Origin: an uncultured Bacteroides sp.
Lineage (GTDB): Bacteria > Bacteroidota > Bacteroidia > Bacteroidales > Bacteroidaceae
DNA: 64,000 nucleotides
Direction: 5' to 3'
NCBI GenBank assembly: GCA_900766195.1
Contig: CAAFUN010000098.1
Location: forward strand, 1-64,000
In this document: in pieces, positions 17,943 through 25,181 of the stretch
Numbering within the stretch: the first letter of the stretch is position 1
Layout of the letters: each line of letters opens with the position of its first letter
Program-made: the position numbers and the translations under genes
The notes under the pieces: generated by a model
What the model was told of the DNA's origin: nothing
The model's input: the letters and a program-made list of their open reading frames with translations, nothing else
The model's database searches: none

Positions 17943-19049
17943 ATGGACCATCCTGAAAATAATAATGAGTATAAAGGACTGGTTGTTAATGCTGGTATTG
18001 AGCAACCTTCTTCTATAAATCCCTATTTAAAGCAAAGGCGGAAAATAAGGAAACGGGAACTTTCTGTCGATGAATTTGTAGAAGGCATAGTGAAGGGTGA
18101 TGTAACTATACTAAGTCAGGCGGTAACTTTGGTTGAGAGTGTTAAGCCCGAACATCAGACTCTTGCCCAACAAGTGATAGAAAAATGCCTTCCTTATTCG
18201 GGGAAATCTATTCGCATAGGTATAAGCGGAGTGCCCGGTGCAGGCAAAAGTACCTCTATTGACGTTTTCGGACTACACGTGTTGGAAAAATATGGAGGAA
18301 AGTTAGCTGTCTTGGCCATCGACCCCAGTAGTGAACGCAGTAAAGGAAGTATTCTTGGTGACAAGACACGGATGGAACAGCTTTCTGTACATCCCGATTC
18401 TTTTATCCGCCCTAGTCCTGCTGCCGGTTCTTTAGGTGGCGTTGCCCGTAAAACGAGAGAAACAATTGTGCTGTGTGAAGCGGCTGGTTTTGATAAGATA
18501 TTTGTGGAAACGGTAGGAGTGGGGCAGAGTGAAACGGCTGTACACTCCATGGTTGATTTCTTTCTGCTGATTCAGTTAGCCGGTACGGGTGATGAACTGC
18601 AAGGCATTAAACGCGGCATCATGGAAATGGCAGATGGTATTGTGATAAATAAAGCTGATGGAGACAATCTGGATAGGGCTAAACTCGCAGCATCACAATT
18701 TCGTAATGCTTTGCACCTTTTCCCTGCTCCCGAATCGGGTTGGACACCGCAGGTGCTTACTTATTCCGGATTCTATAATCTTGGTGTGAAGGAAGTGTGG
18801 GACATGGTATACAAATACATTGATTTTGTAAAAGATAACGGTTACTTTGATTATCGTCGTAATGAACAAAGCAAGTATTGGATGTATGAGAGCATTAACG
18901 AATGGTTGAGGGACAGTTTCTATCAAAATCCTCAAATTACATCGTTGATGGTGGACAAAGAAAAACAAGTGTTGCAAGGAAAGCTTACCTCTTTTGCTGC
19001 GGCTAAAGACCTTCTTGATGTTTACTTTGAAGGTTTGAAAAGGAAGTGA
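17943..19049 (+). CDS. meaB: Methylmalonyl-CoA mutase-associated GTPase MeaB (ArgK family)
   Basis: A G-protein chaperone that loads and protects the B12 cofactor of methylmalonyl-CoA mutase, which Bacteroides uses to make succinate-derived propionate. The 368-residue protein has Walker A GVPGAGKST near 97-105, the Asp-containing strands AIDPSS and ETVGVGQSE, and NKADGD as the guanine-specificity motif. Length and motif order are usual for the family. The mutase genes are not in this window. It starts 9 bp after the DUF1573 gene. Confidence 0.95.
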   Translation: MDHPENNNEYKGLVVNAGIEQPSSINPYLKQRRKIRKRELSVDEFVEGIVKGDVTILSQAVTLVESVKPEHQTLAQQVIEKCLPYSGKSIRIGISGVPGAGKSTSIDVFGLHVLEKYGGKLAVLAIDPSSERSKGSILGDKTRMEQLSVHPDSFIRPSPAAGSLGGVARKTRETIVLCEAAGFDKIFVETVGVGQSETAVHSMVDFFLLIQLAGTGDELQGIKRGIMEMADGIVINKADGDNLDRAKLAASQFRNALHLFPAPESGWTPQVLTYSGFYNLGVKEVWDMVYKYIDFVKDNGYFDYRRNEQSKYWMYESINEWLRDSFYQNPQITSLMVDKEKQVLQGKLTSFAAAKDLLDVYFEGLKRK

Positions 19050-19144
19050 TTAAGCACGCTTTGTTCAAACTGTTGTTTTGAGAATAAGATGCTTCCCCTC
19101 CGTTTATAAAGAAATAATCGTTTAATCTTTAAATTGTATTAGTT

Positions 19145-19744
19145 ATGAGTTTCTTAGATTTGGCAAAAAGCAGATACACCACCAAGAAGTATAATCCGGA
19201 GAAGATAATTTCTGAAGACGATATCTGTCAGCTGAAAGAGATTTTGAGATTAAGTCCTTCATCCATAGACAGTCAGCCATGGAAGTTTATTTTTGTCTCA
19301 GACAAAGAGATGAAGAAGCGCTTGGCTCAAGTTTCTTACTTTAATGAACATAAAATTAATGCTGCCAGCCATGTAGTTGTTTTTTACGCATTGGATGACG
19401 TTAAAGCATTTGAAGATAGAATTACACAAGGTTATCCCGAAGGAGCAGTGACTTATTATAATAATTTAATGAAACCTCGCCCTCAAGCAGAGATCAAGGC
19501 GTGGATGGCTCATCAGGTTTATCTCTCTTTAGGCTTCTTTCTTGCGGCTTGTGCCAGTATGAAGATAGATTCTACTCCGATGGAAGGAATTAATCTTGAT
19601 GAATATGCTCGCATATTACCATTACAGGGATATAGACCGCTATTTGCCGTTGCTATAGGATATCGTGCGGATGACGATGCCAATCAGCCTTCGGTAACTC
19701 CAAAGAGGCGTTTGGATATAGACGAGGTGATTCAATCTATATAA
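19145..19744 (+). CDS. Nitroreductase family FMN oxidoreductase
   Basis: A 199-residue flavoprotein of the NfsB/dihydropteridine reductase-like group, expected to be a cytosolic dimer using NAD(P)H. Typical family features are the N-terminal RYTTKKY motif (FMN phosphate binding), LSPSSIDSQPW near 36-46, the central helix AHQVYLSLGFFLAACA, and a C-terminal GYRADDD-KRRL segment. The natural substrate cannot be told from the sequence. In Bacteroides, enzymes of this family are known to activate metronidazole, but that is not specific to this gene. Confidence 0.9.
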   Translation: MSFLDLAKSRYTTKKYNPEKIISEDDICQLKEILRLSPSSIDSQPWKFIFVSDKEMKKRLAQVSYFNEHKINAASHVVVFYALDDVKAFEDRITQGYPEGAVTYYNNLMKPRPQAEIKAWMAHQVYLSLGFFLAACASMKIDSTPMEGINLDEYARILPLQGYRPLFAVAIGYRADDDANQPSVTPKRRLDIDEVIQSI

Positions 19745-19765
19745 TATCTTGTATTTATCAGGCGG

Positions 19766-20680
19766 TCACACCTTGCGTCCTGCTTTCTCAAAATCGGCTT
19801 TCGACTTACTTTTAGTTACAATATATACTCCCAGAAAGACCAGAGCTATAGCGATACCTTTTTCCCACCCAAAGGCACCAATACCAAAGATGATGGAAAC
19901 AGTGGTCGCTACAATGGGTTGCATATAGTTGTACATACTTACTACTGTAGGACGCAGCAGCTTTTGCGCATTCATGATGCAAATATAAGAGAAGAATGTT
20001 CCACCCAGAATAATATAAGCCACCTTCACTAGGGCTGATGTCGGTATTATACTCCAATCTATAACGACAATATCGTTGTAAGAAAACGGGATGTAGCATA
20101 GGGACGCATAAACAAACATCCACTTGTTTATTGTTACTGCGGAGTATTGTTGGGTAAGCCCTTTGAATACAGTAAGGTAAATGGAAAAACTGAATTGAGC
20201 TATCAAGCAGAGGATATCTCCCCAAATGTTACTTGCACCTGACGAGGAAGAGTGACCACTGCTTATCAGTATTAATGCTCCCATAGCTCCCACAAATATA
20301 CCCAACACTTTCAGATTAGTGATTGGCTCTTTCAAGAAAATAGCTGCTACAATCATGGTGATGATAGGAAGCGTTGTCGTTACAATTGAAGCATCAATGG
20401 GAGAGGTCAGTGACAGACCGAATATAAATATTCCTTGATTGAATACCAAGGCAAACAAGGCAGCAAAGAAAAATTTCAGCATGTCTTTATGATTGACATG
20501 CTCGTGCTTCACAAAAATGGACAGAATCCAAAAAGCGACTGCAGCACCCACCATGCGGAAGGTGGTCACTGATAACGGAGAAAATACTTGTAATGCGGAT
20601 TTTCCGATTGGAGACATTAATCCCCATAGCACATTGGCTGTCAGGGCAAGCATATGCCCCTTTATATTTTTATCACTCAT
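19766..20680 (-). CDS. DMT superfamily transporter (EamA domains)
   Basis: A 304-residue inner-membrane protein with two EamA repeats and about ten hydrophobic helices, beginning MSDKNIKGHMLALTANVLWG. The repeats start near residues 8 and 155. Such carriers export amino acids or other metabolites, and the substrate cannot be assigned. The frame is open further upstream, but those codons lie over the divergent ATPase gene and are not transporter-like, so the start at 20680 is used. It converges with the nitroreductase gene and diverges from the ATPase/DUF4435 pair across 84 bp. A -7-like box TACTTTTG lies on the minus strand at 20702-20709. Confidence 0.9.
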   Translation of the reverse strand: MSDKNIKGHMLALTANVLWGLMSPIGKSALQVFSPLSVTTFRMVGAAVAFWILSIFVKHEHVNHKDMLKFFFAALFALVFNQGIFIFGLSLTSPIDASIVTTTLPIITMIVAAIFLKEPITNLKVLGIFVGAMGALILISSGHSSSSGASNIWGDILCLIAQFSFSIYLTVFKGLTQQYSAVTINKWMFVYASLCYIPFSYNDIVVIDWSIIPTSALVKVAYIILGGTFFSYICIMNAQKLLRPTVVSMYNYMQPIVATTVSIIFGIGAFGWEKGIAIALVFLGVYIVTKSKSKADFEKAGRKV

Positions 20681-20733
20681 CTTCTTACCTTGAAAATTGC
20701 TGCAAAAGTAACGAAAATGTGGCTTGTTATGTT

Positions 20734-20741
20734 TATATTTG
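20734..20741 (+). promoter_or_regulatory. -7 element ahead of the ATPase/DUF4435 pair
   Basis: TATATTTG matches the Bacteroides -7 consensus and lies 23 bp before the ATG at 20765. No TTTG is found at 19-21 bp upstream, so promoter strength is uncertain. Confidence 0.4.
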
Positions 20742-20764
20742 CTTTGAATATAAAGAGAAATAAC

Positions 20765-21592
20765 ATGGAAAAGCAGGCCAATTACATTAAACGTATTGAA
20801 ATTCACGGATTGTGGGGAAGATATGATGTCGTGTGGAATTTGCGACCGGATGTGAATATTCTTTCCGGTATCAACGGGGTGGGAAAGACAACTATCCTCA
20901 ATCGTTCCATTACATATCTTGAAGAGCTTTCGGGTAAGATTAAAAAAGGAGAGATAGATGGAGTGCTTGTAGAGTTTGACCGTCCGGATGCCACGTATGT
21001 CAATTTTGATGTGATACGTAGCTATGATCGTCCGCTTATCATGGGTGATTTTACGGCGCGTATGGCAGATGCACATGTGAAGTCGGAAATGGACTGGCAG
21101 TTGTATCTCTTGCAACGTCGGTATCTTGATTATCAGGTAAACATTGGCAACAGGATGATTGAACTGCTGTCTGGTGATGAAGGTCAGCGGGAGCAGGCAA
21201 CACTGTTGTCGCAGCCTAAAAGGACATTTCAAGATATGGTGGACCACCTGTTTGGTTATACTCACAAAACGATAGATAGAAAGAGCAATGAAATTCTTTT
21301 TCATCAGAATGGAGAGTGCTTGCCATCCTATAAACTTTCTTCGGGAGAGAAACAGATGCTTATTATCTTACTTACAGTATTGGTACAAGACAATGCACAT
21401 TGTGTGTTGTTTATGGACGAGCCGGAAGCTTCACTTCATATTGAGTGGCAACAGAAACTTATTGGTATGATAAGGGAACTGAATCCTAATGTGCAACTGA
21501 TTCTTACTACACACTCACCGGCTGTGATTATGGAAGGGTGGCTGGATGCTGTGACCGAAGTGAGTGATATCACCGTTCCTGTTAACGGTTAG
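20765..21592 (+). CDS. Compact AAA/ABC-type ATPase, AriA-like partner of the DUF4435 protein
   Basis: A 275-residue ATPase with Walker A GINGVGKT (residues 35-42), an ABC-like signature LSSGEKQML, Walker B VLFMDEPEASLH and an H-loop LTTHSP. This order is that of SMC/OLD-like AAA ATPases. The helical insert between Walker A and the signature is short, so the protein is smaller than many OLD ATPases. The next gene, 34 bp downstream, encodes a DUF4435 TOPRIM-like protein. The same pairing defines PARIS (AriA ATPase plus AriB nuclease) in anti-phage defence. A defence role here is inferred from architecture. The pair sits in an otherwise ordinary chromosomal setting with no integrase or phage genes. 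The start at 20765 removes 37 implausible upstream residues. Confidence 0.85.
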   Translation: MEKQANYIKRIEIHGLWGRYDVVWNLRPDVNILSGINGVGKTTILNRSITYLEELSGKIKKGEIDGVLVEFDRPDATYVNFDVIRSYDRPLIMGDFTARMADAHVKSEMDWQLYLLQRRYLDYQVNIGNRMIELLSGDEGQREQATLLSQPKRTFQDMVDHLFGYTHKTIDRKSNEILFHQNGECLPSYKLSSGEKQMLIILLTVLVQDNAHCVLFMDEPEASLHIEWQQKLIGMIRELNPNVQLILTTHSPAVIMEGWLDAVTEVSDITVPVNG

Positions 21593-21626
21593 ACGAGTAC
21601 ACTAACTAATATTGTAAAAGAGTGAT

Positions 21627-22670
21627 ATGGCAACTACATTACGGCAGAATCTGACTTCTTCTTATTTTGATGCGGCAAACAAGCTTTATTCCAAGAAGGT
21701 ACGTCGACGCATTGTGGCTTATGTGGAAAGCTTCGATGACATTGCCTTCTGGCGTGCGCTGCTGTCTGAATTAGAAAATGAGGATTTTTATTTTCAGGTG
21801 ATGCTTCCTTCCTCTACTTCCTTGTCTAAAGGTAAGAAGATGGTGCTGATGAATACGCTGGATACCAATGCACTGGGTAGAAGCATGATTGCATGTGTGG
21901 ATAGCGATTACGATTTTCTATTGCAGGGAGCCACCAACGTTTCTCATAAAATCAATGATAATCCGTATATTTTCCAGACGTATGGTTATGCCATAGAGAG
22001 TTTTCAGTGCTACGCAGAGAGTTTGCATGAGGTGTGTGTGCAGGCCACGTTGAATGATCGCAAGGTGATGGACTTTCCGGCTTTCATGAAGCAATATTCG
22101 CAAATTGCCTACCCCTTGTTCCTCTGGAATATCTGGTTTTACCGTCAGCGTGATACCTATACTTTTCCGATGTACGACTTCAATACTTGTACGTGTATTC
22201 GCGAGGTAAACATTCGTTATCCCGAACGTGCGTTGGATGACATGCGTCGTCGGGTATCAGCTAAACTGACAGAGCTGGAAAGGCATTACCCTAATATTAT
22301 AATGCAGGTGAAAGCATTGGGAGATGCGCTGAAGCCGTGTGGTGTGACACCAGACACAACTTATCTTTACGTGCAGGGACATCATATCTTAGATAATGTA
22401 GTGATGAAGCTGCTTGTGCCTGTATGCACGGTGCTACGTCGCGAAAGAGAACTTGAGATTAAGCGGCTGGCAGAGCATAACGAACAGTTTCGCAACGAGC
22501 TCACCAGCTATGAACACAGTCAGGTGAACGTGGAACTGATGTTGAAGAAGAACAATGGTTTTAAGTCACTCTACCTCTATCAGTGGGTGAGGGAAGACCT
22601 TGCTGCGTTTATGAATAAAGGAAAGAATGGATCAGTTCAAAAAGAACAGGGCGGAGAGAACAACAAATGA
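21627..22670 (+). CDS. DUF4435 TOPRIM-like protein, AriB-like candidate nuclease
   Basis: A 347-residue protein with the DUF4435 pattern: YVESFDDIAFW with candidate TOPRIM Glu34, then CVDSDYD with Asp92, Asp94 and Asp96. In TOPRIM nucleases these acidic residues bind the metal. The middle part (NPYIFQTYGYAIESF) and a C-terminal region of about 130 residues, helical and charged, complete it. It follows the AAA ATPase gene by 34 bp and is surely co-transcribed. In PARIS the ATPase holds AriB until a phage trigger releases it, and AriB then cleaves tRNA. Whether this homologue does so is not known. Confidence 0.8.
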   Translation: MATTLRQNLTSSYFDAANKLYSKKVRRRIVAYVESFDDIAFWRALLSELENEDFYFQVMLPSSTSLSKGKKMVLMNTLDTNALGRSMIACVDSDYDFLLQGATNVSHKINDNPYIFQTYGYAIESFQCYAESLHEVCVQATLNDRKVMDFPAFMKQYSQIAYPLFLWNIWFYRQRDTYTFPMYDFNTCTCIREVNIRYPERALDDMRRRVSAKLTELERHYPNIIMQVKALGDALKPCGVTPDTTYLYVQGHHILDNVVMKLLVPVCTVLRRERELEIKRLAEHNEQFRNELTSYEHSQVNVELMLKKNNGFKSLYLYQWVREDLAAFMNKGKNGSVQKEQGGENNK

Positions 22671-22740
22671 CGCAATATTATTTTCATTAATGTAGTTTTT
22701 TACTTCATCGGAATGTAATGCTGTAGAAATATATATTATT

Positions 22741-22748
22741 TATTTTTG
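22741..22748 (+). promoter_or_regulatory. -7 element ahead of the small lipoprotein gene
   Basis: TATTTTTG matches the -7 consensus 50 bp before the start at 22799. No good -33 element was found. Confidence 0.35.
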
Positions 22749-22798
22749 TCTAAAATAATGATAAAATCATTCCCGATACTAACTAATAAGAACATGTT

Positions 22799-23110
22799 AT
22801 GAAAATGAAAAATTATCTATTCTGCTTGTTGGCAATGCTGCTCTTGAATAGTTGTATATCAGTTGCTAATATGACTAGTTCTAAAATGGATAAAATAGAA
22901 CTGAATATGTCAAGGGAACAAGTCACGGGCATTCTTGGCGGAAAATACACTATTGCGGAAAAGCGTATGGAGAACGGTCATCAAATTGAAGTACTGTCTT
23001 ACAGAGACTTTTATCATACAGATGAATTTTATTTGTTTAGGTTTACTGATGGTAAACTCGAAAAATGGTATAGAGAGCTATTGCCTAAGTATGAAAATAA
23101 GGATAAATAA
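22799..23110 (+). CDS. Small BamE/SmpA-like lipoprotein
   Basis: The 103-residue product has a lipoprotein signal ending LLLNSC, with the modified Cys at residue 19. A short domain follows with IELNMSREQVTGILGGKY, the pattern seen in SmpA/OmlA (BamE fold) domains, where a helix after MSxxQV precedes a GxP/GxK turn. Outer-membrane anchoring is likely. A role in outer-membrane protein assembly is not implied, since many short lipoproteins share this fold. It is a single-gene unit closed by a strong terminator. Confidence 0.75.
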   Translation: MKMKNYLFCLLAMLLLNSCISVANMTSSKMDKIELNMSREQVTGILGGKYTIAEKRMENGHQIEVLSYRDFYHTDEFYLFRFTDGKLEKWYRELLPKYENKDK

Positions 23111-23162
23111 AGATACAACAGTATAAGATAATTTATCTCAATTATCTCTAGATATAACAACG

Positions 23163-23197
23163 AAAGCTTTCTTTTATAAGAAAGCTTTTTTGTTTTT
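23163..23197 (+). terminator. Intrinsic terminator of the small lipoprotein gene
   Basis: AAAGCTTTCTT (23163-23173) pairs perfectly with AAGAAAGCTTT (23178-23188) around a TTAT loop, followed by TTTGTTTTT. Confidence 0.8.
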
Positions 23198-23319
23198 AAT
23201 AAGTTATTGCTTGTCCAAATGTTAACTTCGTCACTTTATCCTGACAAAAGAAGCTTAGGCATGATTGGCTTTAGACTGCCTCTCGTTGTGATAAAGAAAG
23301 AGTTGGGACTTTAGCCTAT

Positions 23320-23385
23320 TTCAGTCCTATACTCAATGCCATTGAGTCGTATACTCATCCCTATTCAGTCGTATACTGATTATAC
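23320..23385. repeat. 22-bp-period GTATAC repeat, copy A (three units)
   Basis: Units at 23320-23341, 23342-23363 and 23364-23385 share TTSAGTCSTATACT, most with the palindrome GTATAC. The last unit ends in TTATAC and runs into CCCC. The same array with four units occurs at 51470-51557. It lies between convergent genes after a terminator, so it is non-coding. Confidence 0.8.
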
Positions 23386-23481
23386 CCCTCTAGGAAGCCA
23401 TTTTGACAGAGGAATAAGGTTGATGAGCTACACAGATATATCGCTTAAATATGAAATGATAAATCGATACAATATAAAGAA

Positions 23482-23515
23482 AGCCTCACTCCCGAACGCT
23501 TTCGGGAATGAGGCT
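23482..23515 (-). terminator. Terminator of the lipoprotein/TonB operon
   Basis: AGCCTCACTCCCGAA (23482-23496) pairs with TTCGGGAATGAGGCT (23501-23515), with one mismatch and a 4-base loop. On the minus strand the hairpin is followed by TTTCTTTAT, which fits the end of the gene stopping at 23550. Confidence 0.75.
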
Positions 23516-23549
23516 AAATTTAAGTAGAAGTCTTTATAAGTAGATAATC

Positions 23550-25133
23550 TTAATAAGATGTGTTTTGAGGATCAAAGTTAGTCCATCCATCCATCCAAGT
23601 ATCGCTTGTGCCGCTGAATGCACCTGCGTAAGTTACTGAATTGAAGCCAGACAGATTGACTACGTTTGTACTTGAAAGAAGTGGGCTACCGCTTGCGGGA
23701 CAATAGTTTTGACCAAGATTCTTAGGATCACTCAGCTTCAGATCATTCTCAGATAAAGTCTGATTACTGCTAATGCCCTTAAAGAATGTAGTGGAGAAAG
23801 AAGGTTGGGTTGTATCATAAGTAGCAACGGGCTGTCCGTTTACTATACTCCATGAGGCAAGTTGATCATCATATTTTTTGTTAGCATCGCTACCTGTAAC
23901 ACCCATACCTGCAAAGAACAGATTTTGTAATTTGATAACTCCGTTGCTGGCATAGTTACGGCAATTACCTTTTTCATTGTCGATGATCAGCCCAACAGGC
24001 CAACCCAAAGCAACAGAGTTGTAGCAGTTCAATTTGCTATCGCGACGAATTTGCATAGCGGATTGGAATTTACCAAGTGCAGGACCATTTTCAGGTCTCA
24101 TGTTTCCACTATTGATGTAATCGGTTGTGTTTTGGAAACCAGCAGCAAGATTCTTGCTGGTCATTGGGCCTATCAGGGTGACGTTGCTGAATGTGCAAGT
24201 GGTATGAGGATCAACATTATCTCCGCTACCGTTGTTGTCCGATTCAAAACCGTTAGATTGTGAAGTATCTGCAATGCGTGGGTCACGTACTGAAAGGCAG
24301 AATTGAACTTTTCCATTAAAACCGTTGTCAGTATCAAAGTCATCATCCCAGCCTTTGTAAGCCACAAGGTATTTGCAGTTTACTGAACCTCCAAACCATT
24401 CAAATGAGTCATCTCCTGAATAAGAAACCTGGATATGGTCAACGGTAGTACCGCTACCTACAGAGCCGAAAGTAACACCGTTAATTTCTTTATCGGTAGC
24501 AAATACGCTTCCCGCGAACTCTACACGTATATAGCGGAAAACACCAGAATTGTCATTTTCTGTTTGGTTTACGCCATGTTTAGTCTTTGGACCACCTTCA
24601 ATCTGCTGTCCGCCTGAATTGTTGTTTGTCCCATTTCCACAGATAATCAGGCCTCCCCAGTCGCAAGGACGGCGGCTACCAGCTGGTTGTGCAGATGTAA
24701 ATACAATAGGATTAGAGGCTGTTCCTTCAGCATATACTTTACCTCCCGGTTCTACAATAAGAGCAGCTTTCGTTGTTTTATCGCCTTTTATAATAGTACC
24801 TGCTTCAATAGTGAGTTCAGCACCAGGACGTACATATATCCAGCCTACCATATTGTAAGTTCCTTTTTTGATGGTCTGCTTGCCAGTAAAGCAAAAACTT
24901 TGCTCTCCATTGCCAATTTGAGTACCATTCTTGAATAGAATGCCTTTACTTGTAGCTAGGTTTCCATATAAGTCCGAGGAGCTAGTAGGAGCAGGATGAG
25001 TAACTTCCGGATCAGTGGTATCGGTAGTACCGTTGTCGTTGTTACTGTCACTGCAAGCTGCTAGTGCAGTGAAAGTTGCAGCCATAAAGAAAAGACTACT
25101 CCATTTCATAACGTTCATTTTCAATTGTTTCAT
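23550..25133 (-). CDS. Surface lipoprotein with beta-helix-like repeats, partner of the TonB receptor
   Basis: A 527-residue protein with a signal peptide and lipobox LAAC (Cys near residue 27), a Ser/Thr/Asp-rich linker, then glycine-rich repeats such as VRPGAELTIEAGTIIKGD and GGLIICGNG that resemble a right-handed beta-helix. The export tether after the Cys (SDSNNDNG) is acidic, as in Bacteroides surface lipoproteins. It starts 48 bp after the TonB receptor gene on the same strand, so the two likely form a receptor/lipoprotein pair that binds and imports a ligand. The ligand is unknown: no glycoside hydrolase or SusD-type domain is visible. Confidence 0.82.
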   Translation of the reverse strand: MKQLKMNVMKWSSLFFMAATFTALAACSDSNNDNGTTDTTDPEVTHPAPTSSSDLYGNLATSKGILFKNGTQIGNGEQSFCFTGKQTIKKGTYNMVGWIYVRPGAELTIEAGTIIKGDKTTKAALIVEPGGKVYAEGTASNPIVFTSAQPAGSRRPCDWGGLIICGNGTNNNSGGQQIEGGPKTKHGVNQTENDNSGVFRYIRVEFAGSVFATDKEINGVTFGSVGSGTTVDHIQVSYSGDDSFEWFGGSVNCKYLVAYKGWDDDFDTDNGFNGKVQFCLSVRDPRIADTSQSNGFESDNNGSGDNVDPHTTCTFSNVTLIGPMTSKNLAAGFQNTTDYINSGNMRPENGPALGKFQSAMQIRRDSKLNCYNSVALGWPVGLIIDNEKGNCRNYASNGVIKLQNLFFAGMGVTGSDANKKYDDQLASWSIVNGQPVATYDTTQPSFSTTFFKGISSNQTLSENDLKLSDPKNLGQNYCPASGSPLLSSTNVVNLSGFNSVTYAGAFSGTSDTWMDGWTNFDPQNTSY

Positions 25134-25181
25134 AATTATTCTTTGTTGTTTTAGGGGAACTTCCCCGGTTAGTATTCTGTT

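Noticed and set aside
20681..21304. N-terminal extension of the DMT transporter
   Set aside because: The open minus frame covers the divergent ATPase gene and its codons are not transporter-like. MSDKNIKG at 20680 is a typical start.
23320..23385. CRISPR array or coding repeat
   Set aside because: Units abut with a 22-bp period, no spacers, no cas genes and no conserved frame. A short open frame across it (23336-23527) has no protein-like features.
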